A stretch of DNA of 64,000 bases from Pseudobdellovibrionaceae bacterium (GCA_020635075.1 JACKAM010000002.1:682001-746000); one strand, 5' to 3'; shown: positions 52,445 to 61,957, numbered from the stretch's first letter. Program-made: numbers and translations. The notes: generated by a model not told the origin, from the letters alone.

Positions 52445-53103
52445 CAGTGATCCCTAACAATATGTCCGTTTTTGATTTCTACGATTCTTCTTCGACTTGC
52501 ATTGATCAGCTCATGATCATGGGTCGCAACGAATACAGTTGTACCTCTGGCATTGACCCTTTCCAACAGCCCCATGATTTCGCGGCTGAGGTCCGGATCC
52601 AAATTTCCCGTAGGCTCATCCGCAATAAGTATTCCTGGATGATGAACCAAGGCCCGGGCAATGGCGACCCGCTGCTGCTCCCCGCCCGAAAGCTGTGTTG
52701 GATAGCGGTCCGCCTTGTGTACCAGTCCCACCTCGTCAAGAATTTCGCGAACCCGCTTTTGCATTGACTGCTGCCTTTCACCACGCACCTCCAAGGGAAG
52801 GGCCACATTCTCAAAGACAGTTCGCCGCTTTAGAAGTCTGAAATCCTGGTAGACAACTCCTATGTGACGTCGAAAAAAAGCCACCTCTCGCGCCTTGAGG
52901 TCCTTGAGTGTGTAGCCGGCGACTTTTAGGTTACCTGAGGTCGGATGATCGAAGGCCGAAAGAAGGCGAAATAAAGTTGTCTTACCGGCACCGCTTGGTC
53001 CGATCAAAAAGACAAACTCGCCCTTTTCGATATACAGATTGACGTCGTTTAGGGCACACACGTCCCCCGAATAAGACTTATATATATGATGAAAATCGAT
53101 CAT
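52444..53103 (-). CDS. ftsE: Cell division ABC transporter ATPase FtsE
   Basis: 219 residues with Walker A GPSGAGKTT, signature LSGGEQQRVAIARAL, Walker B LIADEPTGNLD and H-loop VFVATHDHEL. With FtsX it controls septal peptidoglycan hydrolysis through EnvC. The start lies close after AAGG. It follows a small conserved gene by 19 bases. Confidence 0.97.
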   Translation of the reverse strand: MIDFHHIYKSYSGDVCALNDVNLYIEKGEFVFLIGPSGAGKTTLFRLLSAFDHPTSGNLKVAGYTLKDLKAREVAFFRRHIGVVYQDFRLLKRRTVFENVALPLEVRGERQQSMQKRVREILDEVGLVHKADRYPTQLSGGEQQRVAIARALVHHPGILIADEPTGNLDPDLSREIMGLLERVNARGTTVFVATHDHELINASRRRIVEIKNGHIVRDH

Positions 53104-53122
53104 CCTTAAATTTTAACGGTGA

Positions 53123-53377
53123 CTAGAGGAGTTGACCAGAAACCAGAAGGTCTAGAATTTTCTGATGCTGAAATTGCATAGCCATTTGTATGGATTTTAT
53201 GTCCGAAGCTGGCCCATTGGGGAGAACCTCCAGGTAGGCCGTTTTAATACTCTTCACCACAGCACCATTATAAAAGACCCGACTCACCAAATAGGGATTG
53301 GCTAGACCCCAGTCCTCAGTCTGAACATGGTAAGTCATGCCGTTTAAGTTGATGTCGGAATTGAAACCCTTCTGCAC
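53123..53377 (-). CDS. Small conserved protein upstream of ftsE, unknown function
   Basis: 84 residues beginning QKGFNSDINLNGMTYHVQTEDWG, a pattern I recall from Bdellovibrio/myxobacterial genomes but without a known role. It has no signal peptide or membrane segment. The GTG start is preceded by GAGGTGG. It is the first gene of the ftsE-ftsX-envC-ctpA group, 19 bases before ftsE, so it may be linked to division. Confidence 0.65.
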   Translation of the reverse strand: MQKGFNSDINLNGMTYHVQTEDWGLANPYLVSRVFYNGAVVKSIKTAYLEVLPNGPASDIKSIQMAMQFQHQKILDLLVSGQLL

Positions 53378-53535
53378 TTAAGTCCACCTCAAATAGGGGC
53401 TTATTTTGCAGCTAAGCCCCCCCACGAATCAAGGGTAAAAAATCTGTTTCAATTTAGTACAGTGATTCCGGTAATTTATTGAGACGACTCTGTTTTCCTG
53501 TTTAACGGAGTCTGGGGCCTACCGATAAGTCCAAT

Positions 53536-55368
53536 ATGAGTACCAGGGGCCTCTTCTTTCCGCTAGTGCAGATCTTTATCCTCGCCACCTCTATAGGCCT
53601 CAGTACGTCCTGTTCAAAAGGCTACAAAGACAAGACTGGTACAACGGGCAGAATCAGCCCCACCTACCAAGGACCAAAGGAAGCCGACTATTGCGGAGGA
53701 AGCCCCTCCACTTATTCCGATTCCGTCACCATTTCGGGAACGGCCCAATACACAGCCCGCGAGCCTTTTGGTGATAAGTCTAATGGGGGCCTTGGTGCTC
53801 CCGGCTCAGCAAGACCTATTCGCCGAGCAGAAGTGCGAGTGACTAATTCGAGTGGCGAAGTCGTTCAGTGTACGGAGACCGATGGCTCTGGCGCCTTTTC
53901 ATTCACTCTTCCCCGTGGGGATGGACAGTTTTTGGTTTCAGTAAACTCCCGAGCCAATAACAATTATTTCAAAGCCACGGTTTTTAATGCGCCGGAACAG
54001 AATGTTTTTTACGCCATCACTCAAAACGTCATCGCTAGTTCCAGCCAAAACCTGGGCACATTGACCGCCAATGGCGATGGAGACGTCCTTGGTGGGGCCT
54101 TCAATATTTTAGATCAAATATTAGAGGCTAATGATTTTCTTCGCTCCAAAGTAGGCAACTGCTCATCGTCATTTTCTGAATGTCCCAACTTCACCGTGGC
54201 GCCCAAAGTTAATGTTTACTGGGAGGCCGGATTTAATCCTGGAAGCTATTTTGCCGGCACGGGACCACTTAGCTTTTATCTTCCCGGTTATAGCCGCCTA
54301 TTCATTCTTGGCGGGGTCAACGGTGACGTCAATAGTTCGGATACTGATCACTTTGACAACTCCGTCATTCTCCACGAGTTTGGTCATTTCCTGGAAGACG
54401 TGGTGTTTAAGTCGGACTCGCCCGGCGGAGAACACAACGGTAATAAAGTCATTGACCCACGCCTTGCATGGTCTGAAGGATGGGGAAACTTTCTTCAGGG
54501 CGCTGTGCAGGGTTCCAACTATTACATGGACACCATGGGTAATGTCAGCGGGTCGACATCTTACATTTTCCGAATCGACATTGAAGATCTGGTAACCAGT
54601 GGGCCCAGCAAATCTAATGACGTAGCTGAGTTCGCAGGCGAAGGAAACTTCCGTGAGTTTTCAGTCACCCGATTGCTTTATGACGTCACCGATGCTGTGG
54701 ACGCCGGAGATGATGGCGACGACGTGGGAGATGGATTTGCAGAGATATGGGCCAGCCTGGTTTCTAGTATAGGGATGGTTAAGCCCACCTTTGCCTTTCG
54801 CGAGATCGGCTTGGTCCACGATGTGGTGACGAATCGTCTGAGTGGAAGTCCACAGGACTGGAGCACCCTGCGCACCACTGAGAAGCACGGCAATGACTCC
54901 GCTCACTTCCGGAAGGAGTACGCCCGGTACGTCACTACTGTCCCCGGAGGTTGTGGCTTGACTGGCACACCCTACTCTATTACTCCGTACAATGACTCCT
55001 ATGACAATGGCTCATTTGCCACCTCTCATTTGCTGAAGAATAATGACTTCTACCACTACAAGCATAGTGGCGGCGGAATCACACTGACTCTGAATTACGA
55101 AACTCCAAGCGGCACTGAGGCCGATCTGGATTTTTATCTCTACAACGACTCGGCCCGCTTCGGCATCTCTGACGACATTGTTGGTTTCAGTCGCGAAGAG
55201 CCTTCAAACCCCGGCGGCGAGACGGAGTCGATCAGCATTTCTAATCTTCCAGCAGGGGATTATTTGATCAATGTGATGGTATACACTGGTGGCCCCAGCA
55301 TCGGCGCCGCCACTAACTACGAAATCAAAGTGGGAGGCACGGTTCTATGTCCCGACACCCATCCTTGA
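53536..55368 (+). CDS. Exported lipoprotein metalloprotease (HExxH) with C-terminal PPC-like domain
   Basis: 610 residues. Lipoprotein signal with Cys26 (GLSTSC). Residues about 60-150 resemble a carboxypeptidase-regulatory-like beta domain (DGSGAFSFTLPRGDGQF). The zinc motif VILHEFGHFLED has HExxH at 280-284; the downstream DVAEFAGEGNF and WSEGWGNF region could carry the third ligand. The C-terminal 100 residues (FYHYKHSGGG, then LPAGDYLINVMVY) look like a bacterial pre-peptidase domain. It is probably anchored outside the outer membrane or secreted. No clear ribosome binding site is seen. Confidence 0.8.
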   Translation: MSTRGLFFPLVQIFILATSIGLSTSCSKGYKDKTGTTGRISPTYQGPKEADYCGGSPSTYSDSVTISGTAQYTAREPFGDKSNGGLGAPGSARPIRRAEVRVTNSSGEVVQCTETDGSGAFSFTLPRGDGQFLVSVNSRANNNYFKATVFNAPEQNVFYAITQNVIASSSQNLGTLTANGDGDVLGGAFNILDQILEANDFLRSKVGNCSSSFSECPNFTVAPKVNVYWEAGFNPGSYFAGTGPLSFYLPGYSRLFILGGVNGDVNSSDTDHFDNSVILHEFGHFLEDVVFKSDSPGGEHNGNKVIDPRLAWSEGWGNFLQGAVQGSNYYMDTMGNVSGSTSYIFRIDIEDLVTSGPSKSNDVAEFAGEGNFREFSVTRLLYDVTDAVDAGDDGDDVGDGFAEIWASLVSSIGMVKPTFAFREIGLVHDVVTNRLSGSPQDWSTLRTTEKHGNDSAHFRKEYARYVTTVPGGCGLTGTPYSITPYNDSYDNGSFATSHLLKNNDFYHYKHSGGGITLTLNYETPSGTEADLDFYLYNDSARFGISDDIVGFSREEPSNPGGETESISISNLPAGDYLINVMVYTGGPSIGAATNYEIKVGGTVLCPDTHP

Positions 55369-55988
55369 GCAGACGACGATTACGTCGCCTAAAGATGCGA
55401 CTGATAGTCAGCATAGCCAGTGCTCTGGGGGTCTTGTTTATGGTTGGAGTCAGTCTGATGGTGGGACTTGGCTCTTCTGAATCTGATGTTCGTCAACCAG
55501 CCCAGATCGCAGGAAAATCAATGGTCCTTAAGGCCAAACATGGCCTTGGCCTGACCCATACCCACAAACTTAAGGGCCCCTTGCAAGTGGCAATTAAGCA
55601 CCTGGATCGGGATCGGGCGATCACTTCGGGCTCACCCTTTACTCTGGAGGCTATCGTCGTCTCCAGTGAGTACCTGGAAAACGTCAGACTGAAGTGGGTG
55701 TTGCCTGAAGGCGTCCGCCTTGAGAGTGGATCAAATGAGGTTGTTCTCAACTCCCTCAATCGGGATGAACCGCAAAAGATCTCGGTCCAACTGGTCAGCG
55801 ATAGTGAAGAAAATCAGCAGGTCCATATTCAGGCGTCAGCGCAATTACGTGGCATGAGCTTTGGTGAGTCGGCCCAGTTCAACACCACAGACCAACAGCT
55901 GATTGATTTGCAAAAGGAAGAGCTTTTGGAGAGATCACAGAAGGAAATGGCCAAGGACTCAGGAAACCAGCAAAAAATATTTCACTGA
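55347..55988 (+). CDS. Membrane-anchored protein overlapping the metalloprotease gene
   Basis: 213 residues. A basic N-terminus (RRRLRRLKMR) precedes one hydrophobic segment (LIVSIASALGVLFMVGVSLMVGL). The rest is a beta-type domain (FTLEAIVVSSEYLENVRLKWVLPEG) and a charged helical tail. GGAGG lies 9 bases before the ATG, and the gene overlaps the metalloprotease by 22 bases, so they are very likely translated together and work together, for example as secretion or processing partners. Function unknown. Confidence 0.7.
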   Translation: MSRHPSLSRRRLRRLKMRLIVSIASALGVLFMVGVSLMVGLGSSESDVRQPAQIAGKSMVLKAKHGLGLTHTHKLKGPLQVAIKHLDRDRAITSGSPFTLEAIVVSSEYLENVRLKWVLPEGVRLESGSNEVVLNSLNRDEPQKISVQLVSDSEENQQVHIQASAQLRGMSFGESAQFNTTDQQLIDLQKEELLERSQKEMAKDSGNQQKIFH

Positions 55989-56013
55989 TTGGTCTGAACA
56001 CAATCTAAAACAA

Positions 56014-56601
56014 CTAGATTGGATAAACGATCAAGTCTGGATTGCCCAGTTCGTGGCGAAGAATGCTCTGAATGGCGTCCAGTGTTCCCATCATGGCGCT
56101 CGGGCACCCTCCACAGGCTCCCTGATAGAGAATCTTAATTTCATTATCTATATATTCCAATACTTCCAGATCTCCGCCATCGGCCTGAAGGCCTGGGCGA
56201 ATGGTTCGATCCAGTATCTCCTCAATCCGCTGCAACTCTTCAGAAAGATGTGATCTGTCCACCGGCCCCTTGCTGGGAACCTCATCTGGAGTGCGAAATC
56301 CTGCATCGTGAATAGGCAGCCTGCTCTTGATCACCGCAAAAGCCTGTTGCTCTATGGTGTCGCCGTCAAGAGAGCCATCGTGGGTCATGGTGATGGTGTT
56401 CTCAAAAAAGTAAAGCTGTTTGACGCCCTTGATGTCGAATAGAGAAAAAGCCAAGGGAAGCTGCTCGCACTCCTCGCGTGAGTAAAACGTCGCCTTACCC
56501 TCCTCCTTGACCGCGTGATTCATGATGAACTTAATGGCAAAGGGGTTGGGGGTTTCCTGGGCCCGAACCAAAACATCTTCCTGAGTAAACCTTGGGGTCA
56601 T
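56014..56601 (-). CDS. NfuA-like iron-sulfur scaffold (Nfu_N plus NifU C-terminal domains)
   Basis: 195 residues. The N-terminal half is the Nfu_N domain (ETPNPFAIKFIMNHAV, then YSREECEQLPLAFSLFDIKG) seen in eukaryotic NFU1; the C-terminal half is the NifU C-domain with RPGLQADGGDLEV and the cluster-binding CGGCPSA. It delivers or repairs 4Fe-4S clusters. Its ATG overlaps the sufS stop (ATGA). It is the last gene of the suf operon. Confidence 0.93.
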   Translation of the reverse strand: MTPRFTQEDVLVRAQETPNPFAIKFIMNHAVKEEGKATFYSREECEQLPLAFSLFDIKGVKQLYFFENTITMTHDGSLDGDTIEQQAFAVIKSRLPIHDAGFRTPDEVPSKGPVDRSHLSEELQRIEEILDRTIRPGLQADGGDLEVLEYIDNEIKILYQGACGGCPSAMMGTLDAIQSILRHELGNPDLIVYPI

Positions 56602-57818
56602 ACAAAAAACTCCCGCGCCTTGCGCGCTGCCTCTACAAGTCGCCTAACTTCACCTTCAGTATTGTAAATCGAAAAAGAGGCCCTTACCGTTCCGGGAATT
56701 CCCAGACGATCCATTAACGGTTGGGTGCAGTGATGTCCCGTCCGTACAGCAAGGCCTTCCCGGTCAAGAATTTGCCCTATATCGCTCGGGTGTATACCGT
56801 CGAAAACAAAAGAGACGATATTGCCCCGATTTTCGGCACTACCAATGAGCCTAAGGCCATCGATTTGTCGCAAATCATTTCTCGCCATTTCCGCCAGCTC
56901 AGATTCATGGCGCTGAACAGACTCTATATCCAGACCAGTAAAATAATCGATGGCCCGAGCAAGGCCAATGGCACCGCCCACGTTCGGAGTTCCGGCCTCA
57001 AAGCGGTGAGGAGATGTCAAAAAGCTGGTCTCCTGCAGGCGAACACGATCGATCATCGAGCCACCGCTCTGGTAGGGTGGTAGCCGATCCAAAAGGTCCA
57101 AGCGCCCCCACAGAACACCAATGCCAAACGGACCAAACAGCTTATGTCCTGAGTAAACCAGGAAATCACAACCAAGACCTTGAACATCCATAGGAAGAAA
57201 AGACACCGACTGGGCGGCATCCACCACCGTCAAGGCTCCTGCCCTTTTAGCCTCTTCAATGATCAACTTAGCCGGATTGATAGTTCCCAGAGCATTCGAA
57301 CAGTGAACAAATGACACAATCTTGGTCTTGCTGGAGAGCTGACCGCGAAAACTGTTGAGATCCAACTCCCCACTAGGCGTGACTTCAACAAACTTTAGCG
57401 TCACCTGTTTCTTTTTGGCCATCACCTGCCAAGGAACCAAGTTTGAGTGGTGCTCCATTTCAGTCAACAGGACCTCGTCGCCAGGAGAAAGGGTCTCACC
57501 AAGTGTGGTGGCGAGGAGGTTTACCCCCTCTGTCGTTCCGCGGGTAAAGACTATTTCCTTTGCATTGGTGGACCCAATAAACCTTGCTACGGTTTCCCGC
57601 GCCGATTCGAAGGCATTAGTAGCCAAATCACTTAGATAATGAGCTCCCCGATGAACGTTTGAGGCCTCTTTCAGGTAGAACTCACTCATGCGCTCTACAA
57701 CCTGGCGCGGCTTTAGAGTAGTTGCGGCATTATCCAAGTAAGCCAATGGCTTCTCATATACCCTCTGCCCGAGGGCTGGAAAATCTTCTCTGATTTTGGA
57801 GACCTGGTACTGATTCAT
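56598..57818 (-). CDS. sufS: Cysteine desulfurase SufS
   Basis: 406 residues. PLP-binding Lys lies in YSGHKLFGPFGIG, the catalytic Cys in RTGHHCTQPLM. The N-terminal FPALGQRVYEKPLAYLDNAATT is typical. It supplies sulfur for cluster assembly. It starts one base after the sufD stop. A SufE or SufU sulfur-accepting partner is not visible in the operon. Confidence 0.97.
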   Translation of the reverse strand: MNQYQVSKIREDFPALGQRVYEKPLAYLDNAATTLKPRQVVERMSEFYLKEASNVHRGAHYLSDLATNAFESARETVARFIGSTNAKEIVFTRGTTEGVNLLATTLGETLSPGDEVLLTEMEHHSNLVPWQVMAKKKQVTLKFVEVTPSGELDLNSFRGQLSSKTKIVSFVHCSNALGTINPAKLIIEEAKRAGALTVVDAAQSVSFLPMDVQGLGCDFLVYSGHKLFGPFGIGVLWGRLDLLDRLPPYQSGGSMIDRVRLQETSFLTSPHRFEAGTPNVGGAIGLARAIDYFTGLDIESVQRHESELAEMARNDLRQIDGLRLIGSAENRGNIVSFVFDGIHPSDIGQILDREGLAVRTGHHCTQPLMDRLGIPGTVRASFSIYNTEGEVRRLVEAARKAREFFV

Positions 57819-57819
57819 G

Positions 57820-59187
57820 TTAGCCCCTCGCCCCAGACGTTCGATTGCGATCCACCCAACTACTAATGTGGAGATCTAACTTTGAAACTATGGCTCCACA
57901 ATCACGATAGTGGTCCAACACCTCTCCTGTGAATCCCTGAGCCAGGAGCGTTTCCGCCTGACTTGGAGGGATTCCTCGCGACACAAAATAAAAGACCTGT
58001 TCCTCGTCCAACTGACCAACAGTCGCTCCGTGGGTCGCCTTGACATCGTCCGCGTAGATTTCCAGCTCCGGCTTGGCATCGACCTCTGCCGTATTGCTCA
58101 ACAACAGCGTCTTGTTGAGCTGACTTGAGTCGACCTTTTGTGCCCCTTCGGAGATCAAAATTTTACCATTAAATACAGCCCGCGCCTTGTCGCTCGCAAT
58201 CCCTTTGAAGAGCTGATGACTGGAGCCACCCTCAAAGCGATGGTTGATTTCAGTTCGCAAATCAACGTGCTCCTGTCCTTCCACCAGGTAGATCGCGTCG
58301 GCGCGAACAAAGGCCTGTGGACCAACAATGTCGCAACACAGCTCCTGACGGGAAATGCGCGCACCGCTTGCCACCTGCAAAAACCGCACGTCGGCTGACT
58401 CCGCCAAGGAGGCGCGAACAAAGCTGAGGTGATAGGACTTCGGATTTTCCAGTTGCACTTTGAAGTGATATACTTTCGCGCCCTCGCCCACTCGTAGGCT
58501 TGTCACCGTATTGGTCAATGACCTCGTCTCCGGGCTACCAATAAATCCTTCGGTGATGGTCGCTTTCGATCCTGCACCAATGAAAAAGAAGTTTCTGCAC
58601 ATGGAACTTTGCCAATGGTCGCCCTCACCGGACTGTACATGAATCACCTCAATGGGCTTATCAACCGAAGTCTGAGGGTCGACCACCAATACGCAGCCGT
58701 CCAAACACAGGGCCGAATTCAACCAGGTGAAGGCCTGTCCTCCTGTGCCTTCTTCAGCTTCCCAAATCATTTCTAGGCGGCTTTTGATTTCCATCGGTCC
58801 CTGGCCCGAAACAAGGGCGGCTAAAGAGAAACAACTCACTCCGGATTGCTCCGGGAGCCGAGAGAGGCCACCGACAAAATGACCATTAACCAGCACCACC
58901 CGATAGGACGAAGAATCAAATGTCGCTGTCATTTCGGCCAGTGCCGAATCAGACAAATCAAATGACCGTTCTTTTTTTGGAGTCACGTAATGCTCTTGGA
59001 GCAGGGGTGCTGTGTTGGTGTAGCGCCACTCTTCAGTTTTTCGACCAGGAAAACCCCTGCCCTCTAGCCTGGTCATGGCGCTTTCCCGAAGACCCGACAG
59101 GTCGCTCGTACCAATCAGCCTCTGGTCCTGCTTCAGAACTTCATAGGTTTTTTTAAATCTAAGTATGGCATCAAATGACGTCTGCAA
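57820..59187 (-). CDS. sufD: SUF assembly protein SufD
   Basis: About 455 residues, with the SufB/SufD beta-helix core (FKVQLENPKSYHLSFVRASL, then SSHQLFKGIASDKARAVFNGKI and DADVKATHGATVGQLDEEQ-like end). The second TTG (59187) has AGGAG at a good distance and is preferred over that at 59193. It forms the SufBC2D scaffold with the neighbouring products. Confidence 0.95.
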   Translation of the reverse strand: MQTSFDAILRFKKTYEVLKQDQRLIGTSDLSGLRESAMTRLEGRGFPGRKTEEWRYTNTAPLLQEHYVTPKKERSFDLSDSALAEMTATFDSSSYRVVLVNGHFVGGLSRLPEQSGVSCFSLAALVSGQGPMEIKSRLEMIWEAEEGTGGQAFTWLNSALCLDGCVLVVDPQTSVDKPIEVIHVQSGEGDHWQSSMCRNFFFIGAGSKATITEGFIGSPETRSLTNTVTSLRVGEGAKVYHFKVQLENPKSYHLSFVRASLAESADVRFLQVASGARISRQELCCDIVGPQAFVRADAIYLVEGQEHVDLRTEINHRFEGGSSHQLFKGIASDKARAVFNGKILISEGAQKVDSSQLNKTLLLSNTAEVDAKPELEIYADDVKATHGATVGQLDEEQVFYFVSRGIPPSQAETLLAQGFTGEVLDHYRDCGAIVSKLDLHISSWVDRNRTSGARG

Positions 59188-59198
59188 ATCCAATTCTC

Positions 59199-59960
59199 CT
59201 AAGCCTGAGCCTCAGCCAGCCAATCGTAACCACGCTTCTCTAGCTCTAGGGCCAAATCCTTGCCTCCCGAGTGGACAATCTTTCCGTCCATCAGGACATG
59301 AACAAAGTCGGGGACAATATAATCTAAAAGTCTTTGATAGTGAGTAATCATTAAAATTGCGTTGGACTTCTTTTTGAGTTTGTTCACGCCATTGGCGACA
59401 ATTTTCAAAGAATCAATATCCAGGCCCGAATCGGTTTCGTCCAAAAGAGCGAGGCGAGGTGAAAGAACCGCCATTTGAAGAATCTCGTTGCGCTTTTTTT
59501 CGCCACCAGAGAAGCCTTCGTTGACTGAACGAGAGAGGAAATCGGGATTCATGTCCACAAGCTTGGCCTTTTCCGCCACAAACTTCTCGAACTCCGCCTC
59601 ATCCAGCTCTTTCACCCCCTGGTGTTTGCAAACAGCATTAAATGCCGTCCGCAAAAATACCATATTGGAGACTCCATGGACTTCCACGGGGTACTGAAAG
59701 GCCAGAAACAATCCTTCCCGGGCCCTCTCGTCGGGCTCAAGTTCAAGAAGATTTCGCCATTTCATATTTATCTCGTATTCAACAGACCCTTTGGTCACCT
59801 CATACGAAGGATGGCCGGCGATCACCTTAGACAAGGTACTTTTTCCAGAGCCGTTGGGTCCCATAATAGCATGAACCTCACCTGGGTTGATTTCCAGGTT
59901 GAGACCCTTGAGGACCTCTTTGCCGTCAATATTTACATGTAGATCTTTGACCTTAAGCAC
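59199..59960 (-). CDS. sufC: SUF ATPase SufC
   Basis: 253 residues with Walker A GPNGSGKSTLSKV, signature FSGGEKKRNEILQMA and Walker B LALLDETDSGLD. A GTG start follows AGGAGAG. It powers cluster assembly on SufB-SufD. Confidence 0.97.
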   Translation of the reverse strand: MLKVKDLHVNIDGKEVLKGLNLEINPGEVHAIMGPNGSGKSTLSKVIAGHPSYEVTKGSVEYEINMKWRNLLELEPDERAREGLFLAFQYPVEVHGVSNMVFLRTAFNAVCKHQGVKELDEAEFEKFVAEKAKLVDMNPDFLSRSVNEGFSGGEKKRNEILQMAVLSPRLALLDETDSGLDIDSLKIVANGVNKLKKKSNAILMITHYQRLLDYIVPDFVHVLMDGKIVHSGGKDLALELEKRGYDWLAEAQA

Positions 59961-59969
59961 CCATCTCTC

Positions 59970-61406
59970 CTAGCCAACACTGTTTTCTAGCTTCATTTCA
60001 ATCAACTTAACCGCCTCCACTGAAAACTCCAGTGGCAACTGTTTAAATACATCTTTGCAAAATCCATTCACCAATAACGATATCGAAGCCTCTAGGTCCA
60101 TTCCACGGGAACGAAGGTAGAACAACTGATCCTCCGAAATCCTTGAAGTAGAGGCTTCATGTTCGACGACCGCAGTTTTATTTTTCACTTCCAAATAAGG
60201 AAAGGTATTTGCCGAGCACTGGTCACCGACCAGCATGGAGTCGCATTGGGAGTAGTTTCTCGCTCCAGTCGCTGAGGGCAGCACCTTGACCAGCCCCCGG
60301 TAGCTGTTGGAAGATCTGTCGGTTGAAATGCCCTTGGAAACGATGGTGCTCTTGGTGTTTTTGCCAACATGGATCATTTTTGTTCCGGTGTCGGCTGTCA
60401 TATAGTCATGAGTCAGGGCGACCGAATAAAAGGCACCCACAGAATTGTCTCCCTGAAGGATCACGCTCGGGTACTTCCAGGTGATGGCGGAACCTGCTTC
60501 CACCTGCGTCCAGCTAATCTTGGAATTGCGACCGATACACTTTCCACGTTTGGTAACAAAATTATAGATGCCGCCCTTGCCCTCTTTGTCACCCGTGTAC
60601 CAGTTTTGCACCGTCGAGTACTTGATTTCCGCCTCCTCCAGAGCAACCAACTCGACAACGGCAGCGTGCAGTTGGTTACTGTCACGCATGGGTGCCGTGC
60701 AGCCCTCCAGGTAGTTCACAAAGCTACCTCCTTCGGCGACGATCAAAGTGCGCTCGAACTGTCCCGTATCCTCTGCGTTGATGCGAAAATAGGTCGATAA
60801 ATCAATCGGGCATTTAACACCCTTGGGAATGTAACAAAAGGACCCATCAGTAAAGACAGCCGCATTGAGTGCCGCAAAGAAGTTATCCGTGTGGGGGACC
60901 ACGCTGCCAAGATACTTCTTGATGAGCTCCCCATGGGTGTGCACTGCCTCCGAAATGGAACAAAAAACAACCCCATGCTTGGCCAATAACTCTTTATGAG
61001 TGGTGCCCACGGAAACCGAATCAAATACAGCATCAACCGCAACGCCGGAAATTCTTTTTTGCTCCTGTAATGGAATGCCCAGACGCTCAAAGGTCTTTAA
61101 TAATTCGGGGTCCAATTCATCCAAACTTTGGGGTTTGTCTTTCTTAGGCTTGGGGGCCGAATAGTAACACACATCCTGATAGTCAATGGGCTGGTATTTG
61201 AAATGCCCCCAATGGGGCTCCGGCATCGTTAGCCAGTGACGGAAGGCCTTAAGCCGATATTCCAGCAACCATTCTGGCTCTTCCTTTTTAGTTGAAATTG
61301 TCCTGATGGTTTCTTCGTTGAGACCTTTGGCAACCCTATCGGTTTCCAACTCCGTGACGAAACCGTATTTATATTCCCTATCTAAAACATCACTTTGATC
61401 ATTCAC
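59970..61406 (-). CDS. sufB: SUF assembly protein SufB
   Basis: The frame opens at 61481, overlapping the regulator gene, but the GTG at 61406 with AGGAG 7 bases upstream gives the expected start NDQSDVLDREYKYGF and 478 residues. Conserved segments are YYSAPKPK, SVGTTHKEL, FCYIPKGVKCPIDLSTYFRI and the C-terminal AVVEHEASTSRISEDQLFYLRSRG-like end (one of several Cys/His candidate ligands). First structural gene after the regulator, 22 bases away. Confidence 0.97.
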   Translation of the reverse strand: MNDQSDVLDREYKYGFVTELETDRVAKGLNEETIRTISTKKEEPEWLLEYRLKAFRHWLTMPEPHWGHFKYQPIDYQDVCYYSAPKPKKDKPQSLDELDPELLKTFERLGIPLQEQKRISGVAVDAVFDSVSVGTTHKELLAKHGVVFCSISEAVHTHGELIKKYLGSVVPHTDNFFAALNAAVFTDGSFCYIPKGVKCPIDLSTYFRINAEDTGQFERTLIVAEGGSFVNYLEGCTAPMRDSNQLHAAVVELVALEEAEIKYSTVQNWYTGDKEGKGGIYNFVTKRGKCIGRNSKISWTQVEAGSAITWKYPSVILQGDNSVGAFYSVALTHDYMTADTGTKMIHVGKNTKSTIVSKGISTDRSSNSYRGLVKVLPSATGARNYSQCDSMLVGDQCSANTFPYLEVKNKTAVVEHEASTSRISEDQLFYLRSRGMDLEASISLLVNGFCKDVFKQLPLEFSVEAVKLIEMKLENSVG

Positions 61407-61428
61407 GTCCAGTCTCCTGCGACCCGGG

Positions 61429-61908
61429 TCACTGACCTCTCGTCGCCGACTCCACCCCGATGCCTGGCACCAAAACCTCACGAGATTGCGGCGCCGGCCT
61501 GTCCTTTAATTTGAGAATTTCATATACAGTTAAATTCTTATAGAACTCAATCAGGCGGGCATTAAGCTCCGCCAGCGGCGAACGGATATTGCAGGTGCCT
61601 TCGAGCTCACACATATTGACGGCATGTACGCACTTTACAATGCCCAGAGGGCCTAGGATCATTTCAATGAGGTCGTAAAATGAGGTCTTCGAAAGATCGC
61701 GAACGATTGCATAACCACCATGAGATCCTTGTTCTGATTTCAAAATCCCCTTTTGTGCCATTAACTGCATCACTCGTGCTGTGGCATCAAAGGGACAGCC
61801 CGTTTGGTCGACAACCTCTTTGGCCGTCGTCAGCTCACCCGGGACTTTTGAACACATATAGCGTAAGGCCATTAGTGCATACTCAACCTTGCGATTTAAG
61901 CGATTCAT
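61429..61908 (-). CDS. Rrf2-family regulator of the suf operon
   Basis: 159 residues with an N-terminal winged helix (KVEYALMALRYM, then TGCPFDATARVMQLMAQKGIL and GSHGGYAI). Three Cys in KCVHAVNMCELEGTC correspond to the cluster-binding triad of IscR, so it probably senses cluster status and represses its own operon. GAGAGGG precedes the ATG. A palindrome at 61934-61957 lies 25 bases upstream of its start. Confidence 0.92.
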   Translation of the reverse strand: MNRLNRKVEYALMALRYMCSKVPGELTTAKEVVDQTGCPFDATARVMQLMAQKGILKSEQGSHGGYAIVRDLSKTSFYDLIEMILGPLGIVKCVHAVNMCELEGTCNIRSPLAELNARLIEFYKNLTVYEILKLKDRPAPQSREVLVPGIGVESATRGQ

Positions 61909-61933
61909 ACCACCCTCTCAATACGCCGCCTCG

Positions 61934-61957
61934 AATACTGCAAATTTAGGCTGTATT
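61934..61957. promoter_or_regulatory. Palindromic candidate operator for the Rrf2 regulator
   Basis: AATACTGC, 8 bases, GCTGTATT: the arms match at 7 of 8 positions in inverted orientation. Its position right before the regulator gene fits autoregulation by an IscR-like protein. It may overlap a promoter -10 element. Confidence 0.6.
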
